Source: DASUXY01 sp036377675
GTDB lineage: Bacteria; Bacillota; Bacilli; Bacillales; Amphibacillaceae
Direction of reading: 5' to 3'
Length of the DNA stretch: 64,000 nt
Assembly: GCA_036377675.1 (NCBI GenBank)
Contig: DASUXY010000024.1
Location: forward strand, 1 to 64,000
Part shown: positions 8,066 through 16,908 of the stretch, one piece after another
Position numbering within the stretch: position 1 is the first letter of the stretch
Layout of the letters: every line of letters starts with the position of its first letter
Notes under the pieces: model-generated
The model's database searches: none
Told to the model about the DNA's origin: nothing
The model's input: only the letters and a program-made list of their open reading frames with translations
Position numbers and translations under genes: made by a program

Positions 8066-9162
8066 ATAAACGTCAGCTAGTTCTCGAAGATGGCACAGTA
8101 TATAAAGGTGAAGGTTTTGGAAGCCAACGAAAAATTAGTGGAGAAGTTGTATTCAATACATCGATGACTGGATATCAAGAAATTATATCTGACCCATCGA
8201 ACTGTAATCAAATTGTTGTTATGACATACCCTTTAATCGGTAATTATGGGATCAATCGGGATGACTTTGAATCGGTTGCTCCGTGTATGAACGGTTTGAT
8301 CGTGAAAGAAGCTTGTAGTTATCCGTCGAATTTTCGTAATGAAGAAAGCTTGGACAGTTTTCTAAAGGTCCACGATATTCCTGGAATTTCAGGAATCGAT
8401 ACGAGAAAGCTTGCCAAACACCTGCGAATCCACGGAACGATGCGAGGTTTAATTATGGATCAAGGTGAAGCAATTGAGCCGATTATTCATGCGTTGAAAA
8501 ATATGCCTGAGCGGAAAGATCAAGTGAAACAGACGTCAACGTTAAAGCCATATATTATTCCAGGCCGAGGAAAGCGAATTATTTTAATTGATTTTGGCGT
8601 TAAACATGGAATTTTAAGAGAGTTGACGAAGCGAAATTGCCATGTAACAGTCGTTCCATATGATTACGGCATCGAACAAATTTTACGTTTAAAACCAGAT
8701 GGTATTTTACTCTCAAACGGACCTGGTAATCCAACATATGTACTTGATGTGATGGAAATGATTCAAGTATTATTGAAAAAATATCCTCTTTTTGGGATCG
8801 GTTTAGGTCATCAATTATTTGCCCTAGCGTGTGGTGCCGATGTGAAGAAAATGAAATATGGCCATCGTGGTGGAAATTACGCCGTTAAACATTTGGAAAG
8901 TGGTCAAACGCATATGACAACTCAAAATCATGGTTATGAAGTAGTGAAAGAATCTTTACAAAAAACGGATTTACGAGTAACCGAAATTTCGTTAAATGAC
9001 GAGTCCGTTGAAGGGATTAAACATAACACCTATGACGCATTTTCCGTTCAATATCAACCAGAAAGTTCTCCAGGGCCTGAAGATATGAGCTTCTTATTTG
9101 ATGAATTTTTACAAATGATCACAAATTCACAAGAAAAGAATGAGGTGGATAAACATGTGTGA
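8062..9162 (+). CDS. carA: Carbamoyl-phosphate synthase small subunit with a defective glutaminase site
   Basis: By family, this subunit hydrolyses glutamine and channels ammonia to the large subunit. The 366 residues, the N-terminal domain (GYQEI, NYGINRDD, GIDTRKL) and the class I amidotransferase fold are intact. In the nucleophile motif, normally GICLGHQ, this protein reads GIGLGHQ: Cys is replaced by Gly247. In the triad motif, normally YHPEAS, it reads YQPESS: His is replaced by Gln332, while Glu334 remains. The glutamine-site segment GSNHPV also reads GGNYAV. The frame is open and full length, so selection seems to keep the protein, yet it should not hydrolyse glutamine. It overlaps pyrC and carB. 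It is the pyrimidine-specific copy (pyrAA in B. subtilis). Confidence 0.93.
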   Translation: MNKRQLVLEDGTVYKGEGFGSQRKISGEVVFNTSMTGYQEIISDPSNCNQIVVMTYPLIGNYGINRDDFESVAPCMNGLIVKEACSYPSNFRNEESLDSFLKVHDIPGISGIDTRKLAKHLRIHGTMRGLIMDQGEAIEPIIHALKNMPERKDQVKQTSTLKPYIIPGRGKRIILIDFGVKHGILRELTKRNCHVTVVPYDYGIEQILRLKPDGILLSNGPGNPTYVLDVMEMIQVLLKKYPLFGIGLGHQLFALACGADVKKMKYGHRGGNYAVKHLESGQTHMTTQNHGYEVVKESLQKTDLRVTEISLNDESVEGIKHNTYDAFSVQYQPESSPGPEDMSFLFDEFLQMITNSQEKNEVDKHV

Positions 9163-12100
9163 ACATAAACAGATTAAAAAAATACTCGTCATCGGTTCTG
9201 GTCCAATCGTTATTGGTCAAGCGGCTGAGTTTGATTATTCAGGCACGCAAGCATGTCAAGCATTAAAAGAGGAAGGGTATACAGTTGTGCTAGCCAACTC
9301 GAATCCAGCTACGATTATGACAGACCATACTGTCGCTGACCGTGTGTATATGGAACCGTTAACGGTTAAGTTTTTAACTAAGATTATCCGTAAAGAACAA
9401 CCCGATGCTCTTCTGCCGACGATGGGTGGACAGACTGGGTTGAACTTAGCGATGTCTTTGGAAGAGACAGGTATTTTAGAAAAATATAACGTTAAACTAT
9501 TAGGAACATCCTTAGATGCCATTCAACGAGCAGAGGACCGTGAAAAGTTTCGTTCGTTAATGGAACAATTAAATGAACCTGTACCAGAAAGTCGTATCGT
9601 TCATACGGTTGATGAAGCGTTGGACTTTGCTGATGAAATCGGTTATCCATTAATCGTTCGTCCAGCCTATACATTAGGTGGTACTGGTGGTGGAATGTGC
9701 TATAACAAAAAGGAACTTCAGGAAATTACGCGGAATGGACTAGCTCTATCACCTGTGAATCAATGTCTCGTCGAAAGAAATATTGCTGGATTTAAAGAAG
9801 TTGAATATGAAGTCATTCGTGATAAAAAAGACCAGGCAATTGTCGTTTGCCATATGGAAAACTTCGATCCTGTCGGTATTCATACAGGTGATTCAATCGT
9901 TGTTGCTCCATCACAAACGTTAAGTGATCGCGATCATCAAATGCTTCGGAACGCTTCTTTGAAAATCATTCGTGCATTAGAAATTGAAGGTGGCTGTAAT
10001 GTCCAATTAGCAATAGATCCAAATAGCTTTGAATATTACATTATCGAAGTGAACCCTCGTGTCAGTCGATCATCTGCATTAGCTTCGAAAGCGACGGGTT
10101 ATCCGATTGCGAAAATAGCTGCCAAAATAGCTGTGGGTCTTACGTTGGATAAAATTATTAACCCAGTAACAGGTACGACATATGCCCTGTTTGAACCGAC
10201 TCTTGATTACGTCGTTACAAAAATGCCACGTTTTCCTTTTGATAAATTTACTACTGGTGACCGAAAGCTCGGCACACAAATGAAAGCAACCGGGGAAATC
10301 ATGTCCATTGGTCGTAATTTTGAAGAATCACTTATGAAAGGAATTCGTTCGCTCGATATAGGAACAGAAGAGTTGCGTTTGAAAAACTTAACTCATTTAA
10401 CAGAAGATGAATTAATGGATCGTTTGTTAGATAAGGATGATGAACGTCTTTTTGTCATCGCTGAATTGATGCGAAGAGGAAAAACTGTTGAACAATTGTT
10501 TGCAGTGACAAAAATCGATCGCTTTTTCCTCGTTAAACTTGAGTCACTCATTCGTCTAGAAGAAGAATTAATGAATGATAAATTTTCTAAAGAGATGTTA
10601 AAAAAAGCGAAGAAACTAGGTTTTTCTGATGAACATATCGCACGTTTATGGGATGTTACAGTTGATGAGGTCTATGAATTCCGCCAGACAAAACAAATCA
10701 CTCCTGTCTATAAGATGGTCGATACGTGTGCTGGTGAATTTGAATCAGAAACGCCTTATTTTTACAGTACATACGAAGAGGAGAACGAATCAGAACCATC
10801 CACCCGTAAAAAAATACTCGTCTTAGGTTCTGGTCCGATCCGAATCGGCCAAGGAATCGAATTTGATTATGCAACTGTTCATTCTGTTTTAGCAATTAAA
10901 GAAATGGGCTATGAAGCGATTATTATGAACAATAATCCAGAAACTGTTTCTACAGATTTTAGTATTTCGGACAAGTTGTACTTTGAACCGTTAACAGTTG
11001 AAGATGTGATGGATGTCATTCATTTAGAGCAACCTGAAGGAGTTATCGTACAATTCGGTGGGCAGACCGCAATTAATTTAGCCGCTGGTCTCGAAAAACG
11101 TGGTGTAACGATTTTAGGAACGAATCTTGAAGCGATCGATCAAGCAGAAGACCGTGATAAATTCGAACTTCTTCTCCAAAACTTAGACCTATTACGTCCG
11201 AATGGAAAAGCAGTTTTAACAAAAGGTGATGCGATCCAAGCTGCGAAATCAATTGGATATCCCGTCTTAGTGCGACCTTCTTATGTCATTGGTGGAAGTC
11301 GGATGGAAATTGTCCATGATGAAGACGAACTTCTTGCTTATATCGATAAAACAATGGATGAAAACAATAAGCACCCTATTTTAATCGATCAATATTTAAC
11401 AGGGATGGAAGTTGAAGTCGATGCGATTAGTGATGGTGAAACAACGATTATCCCTGGAATTATGGAACATATTGAACGTGCAGGTGTTCATTCAGGGGAT
11501 TCAATTTCTGTTTATCCTCCGCAGCGAATTAGTGACTCGGCAAAGCAACAATGTATGGAGGCAACTGTGAAAATTGCAGAGGCTCTTGAAATTAAAGGAC
11601 TCATTAACATTCAGTTTATCATTCGAAACGACGATGTCTACGTTCTTGAAGTGAATCCACGTGCTAGTCGAACGATTCCTTTTTTAAGTAAGATTACAGG
11701 TGTGACGATGGCGAATTTAGCTACGAAATGTATTTTAGGCGCGAAGCTTAAAGATCACGGCTATGAGTCCGGTATTTTACCAGAAGAAACAGAACAAGTG
11801 TCTGTTAAAGTTCCCGTATTTTCATTTGAAAAGTTACGCAGTGTAGACACAACTTTAGGACCAGAAATGAAATCAACAGGTGAGGCGATTGGTTACGATA
11901 AAACGTTGGAAAAAGCATTGTATAAAGGTTTACTCGCTTCAGGATTGTCGCTTCCTCAGCAAGGAGCTGTGTTGTTAACTGTTGCTGATAAGGATAAAGA
12001 AGAAATGCTCGACATTGCCAAACGTTTTTACGAATTAGGTTTTCAATTGTATGCGACAGAAGGTACAGCAAAGTTTGTCCAAGACCGTGGAATACCTGTT

Positions 12101-12355
12101 ACTAAAGTAGAAAAAATCGGCTCAGACAAGCCAAACGTCGTTTCAATTATTAAAGACGAAGTCGTTCAATTTGTTGTTAACACGTTAACCTCAGGAAAAC
12201 AACCACGTTCCGACGGCTTTATGATTCGCCGTCAATCCGTTGAACACGGCATTGCTTGTTTGACAAGTTTGGATACTGTCGATGCGATTTTAAATGTAAT
12301 TGAATCGACAACGTTCGTCGCTAAGCCGATGGCGAATAAGGAGAGTGCTTTCTAA
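9155..12355 (+). CDS. carB: Carbamoyl-phosphate synthase large subunit
   Basis: Makes carbamoyl phosphate from bicarbonate, two ATP and ammonia. The 1066 residues contain two homologous ATP-grasp halves; the second begins near residue 551 with KILVLGSGPIRIGQG. A C-terminal MGS-like regulatory domain starts near 937. I chose ATG 9155, six bases after GAGGTGG, which gives the usual N-terminus leading to KKILVIGSGP. It overlaps carA by eight bases. In the second half, the normally strict GGRAMEIV motif reads GGSRMEIV (residues 713-720). Other ATP-site motifs (VRPSYV, EVNPRASRT, STGE) are present. Confidence 0.96.
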   Translation: MCEHKQIKKILVIGSGPIVIGQAAEFDYSGTQACQALKEEGYTVVLANSNPATIMTDHTVADRVYMEPLTVKFLTKIIRKEQPDALLPTMGGQTGLNLAMSLEETGILEKYNVKLLGTSLDAIQRAEDREKFRSLMEQLNEPVPESRIVHTVDEALDFADEIGYPLIVRPAYTLGGTGGGMCYNKKELQEITRNGLALSPVNQCLVERNIAGFKEVEYEVIRDKKDQAIVVCHMENFDPVGIHTGDSIVVAPSQTLSDRDHQMLRNASLKIIRALEIEGGCNVQLAIDPNSFEYYIIEVNPRVSRSSALASKATGYPIAKIAAKIAVGLTLDKIINPVTGTTYALFEPTLDYVVTKMPRFPFDKFTTGDRKLGTQMKATGEIMSIGRNFEESLMKGIRSLDIGTEELRLKNLTHLTEDELMDRLLDKDDERLFVIAELMRRGKTVEQLFAVTKIDRFFLVKLESLIRLEEELMNDKFSKEMLKKAKKLGFSDEHIARLWDVTVDEVYEFRQTKQITPVYKMVDTCAGEFESETPYFYSTYEEENESEPSTRKKILVLGSGPIRIGQGIEFDYATVHSVLAIKEMGYEAIIMNNNPETVSTDFSISDKLYFEPLTVEDVMDVIHLEQPEGVIVQFGGQTAINLAAGLEKRGVTILGTNLEAIDQAEDRDKFELLLQNLDLLRPNGKAVLTKGDAIQAAKSIGYPVLVRPSYVIGGSRMEIVHDEDELLAYIDKTMDENNKHPILIDQYLTGMEVEVDAISDGETTIIPGIMEHIERAGVHSGDSISVYPPQRISDSAKQQCMEATVKIAEALEIKGLINIQFIIRNDDVYVLEVNPRASRTIPFLSKITGVTMANLATKCILGAKLKDHGYESGILPEETEQVSVKVPVFSFEKLRSVDTTLGPEMKSTGEAIGYDKTLEKALYKGLLASGLSLPQQGAVLLTVADKDKEEMLDIAKRFYELGFQLYATEGTAKFVQDRGIPVTKVEKIGSDKPNVVSIIKDEVVQFVVNTLTSGKQPRSDGFMIRRQSVEHGIACLTSLDTVDAILNVIESTTFVAKPMANKESAF

Positions 12356-13110
12356 TGGTGAAAAAGCAATTCGTAACAGTTAAATCTGTATCTACAATTG
12401 CCCGTGATACGATTGAAATGGTTTTAGAAAATGAGTATATAAGCAACCATGCTCTTCCAGGGCAGTTTGTACATGTACTCGTTCCTAGTCATACATTAAG
12501 AAGACCGATTTCTATTGCAAATGTCGATCAAAAAAACAACACAATAACGATCTTATTTAAAGTGATTGGTTCTGGTACAGAAGCATTAGCAACACATCAG
12601 CCCGGTGATACGGTTGATGTGTTAGCTCCATGTGGAAATGGGTTTAATCTACAACTTAACGACATGCAAACGGCTCTTTTAATCGGTGGTGGTATCGGAG
12701 TTCCACCATTATACTATCTGGGAAAAGCGCTCGCTGAAAAAGAAATCAACGTTATTTCTATACTCGGCTTTCAATCAGCAGATCATATATTTTACGAAGA
12801 GGAATTTTTAGCTTTAGGAGAAACGTATATAACGACAGATGATGGTTCATATGGACATCGTGGATTTGTTACTGACGTGTTACACGAAGTCGGTCCTTTC
12901 GATCAGTTTTATTCATGTGGTCCAACCCCGATGTTACAAGCTGTAACGAACAAGTTGAAAGATAAACGAGGCTATATTTCATTAGAAGAGCGAATGGGTT
13001 GCGGTGTCGGTGCTTGTTTTGCTTGTGTTATACCGACAAACGATGATCGAGGTTATCAAAAAATATGTAAAGATGGTCCTGTTTTTAAAGCAGGGGAGGT
13101 CGTATTATGA
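12355..13110 (+). CDS. pyrK: Dihydroorotate dehydrogenase electron transfer subunit
   Basis: FAD and [2Fe-2S] subunit that passes electrons from PyrD to NAD+ in the class 1B dihydroorotate dehydrogenase. The 251 residues have an FAD-binding segment (RRPISIAN), a nucleotide-binding segment (LIGGGIGVPPL) and the iron-sulfur cysteines Cys216, Cys221, Cys224 and Cys238. The start ATG shares one base with the carB stop, and AAGGAG lies upstream. The end overlaps pyrD (ATGA), consistent with stoichiometric synthesis of the two subunits. Confidence 0.97.
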   Translation: MVKKQFVTVKSVSTIARDTIEMVLENEYISNHALPGQFVHVLVPSHTLRRPISIANVDQKNNTITILFKVIGSGTEALATHQPGDTVDVLAPCGNGFNLQLNDMQTALLIGGGIGVPPLYYLGKALAEKEINVISILGFQSADHIFYEEEFLALGETYITTDDGSYGHRGFVTDVLHEVGPFDQFYSCGPTPMLQAVTNKLKDKRGYISLEERMGCGVGACFACVIPTNDDRGYQKICKDGPVFKAGEVVL

Positions 13111-14021
13111 TTGACTTATCAGTAAAATTACCTGGTTTACAGTTAAAAAATCCCATTATGCCTGCATCGGGTTGTTTCGGATTCGGTCGCGAATATAGTG
13201 AGTTTTATGATTTAAGTAAACTGGGTGCGGTTATGATGAAGGCAGCTACTGGCTCTAAACGTCCTGGCAATGCTACGCCACGTGTTGCCGAAACTTCTTG
13301 TGGAATGCTCAATGCAATTGGTTTACAAAACCCTGGCGTTGAAAAAATTATTGAAACTGAAGTTCCTTTTTTAGCTTCGTATGACGTTGGAGTCATTGCC
13401 AATATTGCTGGAAGTACGATTGAAGAATATGAAGCTGTTGCGCGCGCTTTCAATAAAACAGACGACGTACATGCTCTTGAGCTGAATATTTCATGTCCGA
13501 ATGTAAAAGAAGGTGGAATTCAGTTTGGTACCGATGTAGCGATGGCTCAACGTGTGACAGAAATAGTGAAACAAGCGAGTCGGTTACCGGTATATGTCAA
13601 ACTTTCCCCAAATGTAACGGATGTTGTAAAAATGGCTAAAGCTGTGGAAACAGCAGGTGCGGATGGACTATCCATGATCAATACACTTACAGGTATGCAA
13701 ATTGATCTTAGACGCCGAAGACCATTAATTGCTAACCAAACAGGAGGCCTATCTGGTCCAGCGATTAAACCAATTGCCATTCGGATGATTTACGAAGTGA
13801 AACAACACGTCTCGATTCCGATTATCGGGATGGGTGGAATAACAAATGCTGAAGATGTATTGGAATTTTTACTAGCAGGTGCAAGTGCTGTCGCTGTAGG
13901 AACGGCAAATTTTCAAAATCCATTTGTTTGCCCAGAAATCATAGATGAGTTACCACACGTATTACAGAAATATGGCTTTCAATCCGTTCAAGAAGCGGTT
14001 GGAAAGGGGATAGCAAGATGA
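13107..14021 (+). CDS. pyrD: Dihydroorotate dehydrogenase, class 1B catalytic subunit
   Basis: FMN enzyme that oxidises dihydroorotate to orotate together with PyrK. The 304 residues fit class 1B. The catalytic cysteine is Cys130 in NISCPNVKEGG, which is typical of class 1 enzymes. The FMN-phosphate region IPIIGMGGI and AVAVGTANF are present. GGGGAGG precedes the start. Four-base overlaps with pyrK and pyrF suggest tight coupling. Confidence 0.97.
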   Translation: MIDLSVKLPGLQLKNPIMPASGCFGFGREYSEFYDLSKLGAVMMKAATGSKRPGNATPRVAETSCGMLNAIGLQNPGVEKIIETEVPFLASYDVGVIANIAGSTIEEYEAVARAFNKTDDVHALELNISCPNVKEGGIQFGTDVAMAQRVTEIVKQASRLPVYVKLSPNVTDVVKMAKAVETAGADGLSMINTLTGMQIDLRRRRPLIANQTGGLSGPAIKPIAIRMIYEVKQHVSIPIIGMGGITNAEDVLEFLLAGASAVAVGTANFQNPFVCPEIIDELPHVLQKYGFQSVQEAVGKGIAR

Positions 14022-14728
14022 GTCGTTCCATTTATTTAGCTCTCGATTTTCCAAATTGGGAACGTGCAGATCAGTTCATAAAGACAAATCGCTTACACGG
14101 TGTTCCTGTAAAGGTAGGTATGGAATTATTTTACCGCGAAGGACCTCGAGTGATTGAACAATTAAAAGAGAATAATCACCCGATATTTTTAGATTTAAAA
14201 CTACACGATATTCCGACGACGGTGATGCGGGCGATGAAAAATATTGCTCAATTAGGTGTTGATTACGTTAACGTTCACGCATTTGGTGGCGGTGAGATGA
14301 TTCAACGTGCTAAAGAAGGCTTGGTCAGTGCAAGTAATCAACCTCCAAACCTACTTGCCGTTACGATGTTAACATCTTTAGATCAAGAAGCGATGAATCA
14401 AGAGTTGTTATTACAAGGTAGTGTAGAAGATAACGTCCTTCACTTTGCCCAATTAGCAAAAAATAATGGAGCCGATGGTGTAGTATGCTCTGTCCATGAA
14501 GCAAAACAAATAAAAAAATTATGTGGGCCATCTTTTCAAACGGTAACGCCAGGAATTCGCTTAGAAAATAGTACAAAAGATGATCAAAAACGAATTGCTA
14601 CACCCGCGTTTGCCCGCGAGAACGGTGCTGATATCCTCGTCATTGGTAGAAGTATTACACGAGCAATTGATCCATATGAAGCATATATGCAAGCTATAAA
14701 GGAGTGGGAAAATGGAAACGAGTCGTGA
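14018..14728 (+). CDS. pyrF: Orotidine 5'-phosphate decarboxylase
   Basis: Decarboxylates OMP to UMP, the last step of the pathway. It is a 236-residue TIM barrel of the short bacterial type. The catalytic Lys-Asp network is seen in DLKLHDIPTTV, and the phosphate-binding end reads VIGRSITRA. The ATG overlaps the pyrD stop, with AAAGGGGA upstream. The 3' end overlaps pyrE by 17 bases. Confidence 0.97.
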   Translation: MSRSIYLALDFPNWERADQFIKTNRLHGVPVKVGMELFYREGPRVIEQLKENNHPIFLDLKLHDIPTTVMRAMKNIAQLGVDYVNVHAFGGGEMIQRAKEGLVSASNQPPNLLAVTMLTSLDQEAMNQELLLQGSVEDNVLHFAQLAKNNGADGVVCSVHEAKQIKKLCGPSFQTVTPGIRLENSTKDDQKRIATPAFARENGADILVIGRSITRAIDPYEAYMQAIKEWENGNES

Positions 14729-15326
14729 AATTGCAAAAGATTTATTAGCAATAAAAGCTGTACAAATTAATCTAGAAGATTATTTTACGTGGACGTCGGG
14801 AATTAAATCCCCTATTTATTGTGATAATCGCTTAACGATGTCATATCCTAATGTGCGAAATAAAATCACTGAGGCTTTTGTGAAAATAATTGAAAAGATG
14901 GACATCCAACCTGATGTGATCGCTGGTTGTGCAACAGCAGGTATTCCCCATGCAGCATGGTTAGCCCACCGTTTAAATTTACCAATGGTTTACGTGCGCT
15001 CAAAACCAAAAGGTCATGGGAAAGGAAATCAAATCGAAGGAGACGTCAACAAAGGACAAAACGTCATCGTTATCGAAGATCTCATTTCAACAGGAGGTTC
15101 AGCGATTGAATCGAGTAAAGCACTTCAGGAAGAAGGGGTTAATGTCCTTGGTGTCCTCGCTATCTTTACATACGGTTTGCAACAATCAGTGGTAAATTTT
15201 TCTGAAGCAAACATACCTTTCCAGACGATTACAAATTTTAATCAGTTATTAGACGTCTTAGTTGAAGATGGAAAACTACAAGTGAATGAAAAAAATGAGT
15301 TATTATCGTGGCGAGATGGATTTTAA
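14712..15326 (+). CDS. pyrE: Orotate phosphoribosyltransferase
   Basis: Transfers the phosphoribosyl group of PRPP to orotate to give OMP. It has 204 residues. The orotate/PRPP loop YVRSKPKGHG and the PRPP motif VIVIEDLISTGGS are intact. The ATG has AAGGAG nine bases upstream inside pyrF. It is the last gene of the pyr operon and is followed by a long hairpin. Confidence 0.97.
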   Translation: METSREIAKDLLAIKAVQINLEDYFTWTSGIKSPIYCDNRLTMSYPNVRNKITEAFVKIIEKMDIQPDVIAGCATAGIPHAAWLAHRLNLPMVYVRSKPKGHGKGNQIEGDVNKGQNVIVIEDLISTGGSAIESSKALQEEGVNVLGVLAIFTYGLQQSVVNFSEANIPFQTITNFNQLLDVLVEDGKLQVNEKNELLSWRDGF

Positions 15327-15357
15327 ACAAGTCTATAAAAAAATCGCTATCATTTAT

Positions 15358-15404
15358 CATGGCTCTGATCTGTATTTAAATAAAGATCAGAGCCATGACA
15401 TTTT
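15358..15404. terminator. Bidirectional terminator after pyrE
   Basis: The arms CATGGCTCTGATCT and AGATCAGAGCCATG are perfectly complementary (14 bp) and enclose a 12-base AT-rich loop. The T tract is short (ACATTTT). It separates pyrE from the convergent minus-strand gene and probably serves both. Confidence 0.78.
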
Positions 15405-15415
15405 ACGTTTATTCA

Positions 15416-15670
15416 TTATTCGTATGAGAGTAAATCATCAATCGCTAACATAGCTAATGATGGGATGAAAATAAATAAACTCAAATAAATGAAGTTCGGC
15501 TGTAACAATATAAATCCTAAGATTGCTGAAATGACTGACAAGGCGAGTGCACCTTTAAAAATGAATGCACTTAAATTTCGGGTATGATGACTCTTTTCTT
15601 GTATGTTATGAATGATGATCCCAAGTATAAGCCCGGCTAACAATAATAAAATTGAAAATAAAAACATCAT
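15416..15670 (-). CDS. Small hydrophobic membrane protein, unknown function
   Basis: I do not recognise this 84-residue protein. It has three hydrophobic stretches: about residues 1-20 (start LFSILLLLAGLILGIIIH), 37-55 and 59-78. A short charged loop with two His lies between the first and second (EKSHHTRN). The C-terminus ends in acidic residues. A strong GAGGGGGAG site precedes the ATG, and a promoter with a 17-base spacer can be read further upstream, so it is probably expressed. It occupies the pyrE-rqcH interval, which in B. subtilis holds sulfate-assimilation genes. Confidence 0.75.
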   Translation of the reverse strand: MMFLFSILLLLAGLILGIIIHNIQEKSHHTRNLSAFIFKGALALSVISAILGFILLQPNFIYLSLFIFIPSLAMLAIDDLLSYE

Positions 15671-15800
15671 TCTTACTCCCCCTCGTAGTAATCATGAACG
15701 TTTTAAAGCGGTGACGTTTTCCCCACTTACTTGCATTGATGAAAAATGGACTATAACGATTCCCATGATTGCGTCAATCAACTAAGAAATAGCGTCACCT
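15671..15800 (-). promoter_or_regulatory. Candidate structured 5' leader of the small membrane protein
   Basis: Between the predicted start of transcription (about 15800) and the ribosome binding site, about 130 bases could fold. The ends of the segment 15710-15799 pair as GGTGACG/CGTCACC. Inside, TGATT/AATCA and a hairpin with arms like ATGGGA/TCCAT could form, giving a three-way junction. I cannot match it to a known riboswitch class. The folding is my reading by eye. Confidence 0.3.
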
Positions 15801-15806
15801 TACTCC

Positions 15807-15835
15807 ATTGTAACATAAAATTCATTATTTTGTAA
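15807..15835 (-). promoter_or_regulatory. Promoter of the minus-strand small membrane protein
   Basis: On the minus strand, TTACAA (15830-15835) and TACAAT (15807-15812) are separated by exactly 17 bases. It lies about 137 bases upstream of the ATG at 15670. Confidence 0.6.
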
Positions 15836-15978
15836 CATTTTATTCACATATTTCAGCGATTAAATATATTAGTATCTCCATCAATAATAGTCCGCTTTCA
15901 TTGTTGAATGTTAAGGAATGCGTAAAATATAGTATATAATTAAAAGTAATAACAAATACTTATTAGAGGGCGATTCAA

Positions 15979-16845
15979 ATGAAGATAGACGATTATGCAT
16001 TGTTACTCAAATTGAAAGAAGTAGGCACGATACGGGGTACTGCTAAAGCAATCTTAATCTCACAACCGGCGGTTACGCAACGACTAAAGTTTATCGAAAA
16101 TTATTTCGGTGAAACGATTTTTATTCGAACACCGAAGCAGCTCATCTTAACGCCGAGTGGCGAAATTATTTTAAAACATGCAAAAGAAGTTATGGAAAGG
16201 GAGAGAGAGATAAAAAATTTGCTCGCCCAATCGAGTAAAGACGTGCAAGGGACACTGTCAATTGCTTGTTCTTCATTGATTAGCCAACGTTTTTTACCTT
16301 CCATATTAGGTGAATATACAGCTCAATTCCCAAAAGTAACGATTGATTTAGTGACAGGGATTAGTGAAAATATTAAGCGCAACCATAAAGATTACCACGT
16401 CTGTATTATTCGAGGAGAGAAGTTAAAGGATAGTACGTGTGTCCGTCTGTTTAGAGATCCCCTTTACATATTTGATACAGAATCATTTACGAAAAAAGGC
16501 TTAAAAAAACGACCGTTAATCTCGTTCAAAAGTGACGACCGTATGAATGAAGTCGTCGATCATTGGTTATATCATCATAGTGACCAAATTAAACCATTGA
16601 AAATGATTCGTGTGGATCAAATTGAAACGTGCAAACAATTTATGAAACAAGGCATCGGTATGGCTGTATTACCTGAAAGTGTTTCAGAATCAATGAAGCA
16701 TGAATATCCTTACGTTCCTTTAACTTTAAATGGTAAAAGTGTAACACGAGATACGTGGGTCTGTTATCAAAAAGGAATTCGTAAATTACCCCAAGTCGAT
16801 GAATTTATTACTGCTTTAACGAGCCGAACATTTCTCGATGCGTAG
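15979..16845 (+). CDS. LysR-family transcriptional regulator
   Basis: The 288-residue protein has an N-terminal winged helix-turn-helix (about residues 1-60, with SQPAVTQRLKFIE as recognition helix). The rest is a periplasmic-binding-protein-like effector domain (about 90-285). This is the LysR layout and length. The effector is unknown. The start has GAGGGCG upstream, and TATATAAT at 15933-15940 could be its -10. It is transcribed away from the minus-strand membrane gene and precedes the ohr gene in the same direction, so it might control either neighbour. That is inference from position only. Confidence 0.85.
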   Translation: MKIDDYALLLKLKEVGTIRGTAKAILISQPAVTQRLKFIENYFGETIFIRTPKQLILTPSGEIILKHAKEVMEREREIKNLLAQSSKDVQGTLSIACSSLISQRFLPSILGEYTAQFPKVTIDLVTGISENIKRNHKDYHVCIIRGEKLKDSTCVRLFRDPLYIFDTESFTKKGLKKRPLISFKSDDRMNEVVDHWLYHHSDQIKPLKMIRVDQIETCKQFMKQGIGMAVLPESVSESMKHEYPYVPLTLNGKSVTRDTWVCYQKGIRKLPQVDEFITALTSRTFLDA

Positions 16846-16908
16846 TAGTAGACTCATAACGCAATATACAATACGGGGTAGGGTATAAAATGTAAAGGAG
16901 AATGAAAA

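Noticed and set aside
9256..9522. 88-residue minus-strand ORF inside carB
   Set aside because: Antisense shadow of a conserved gene, with no start signal or independent support.
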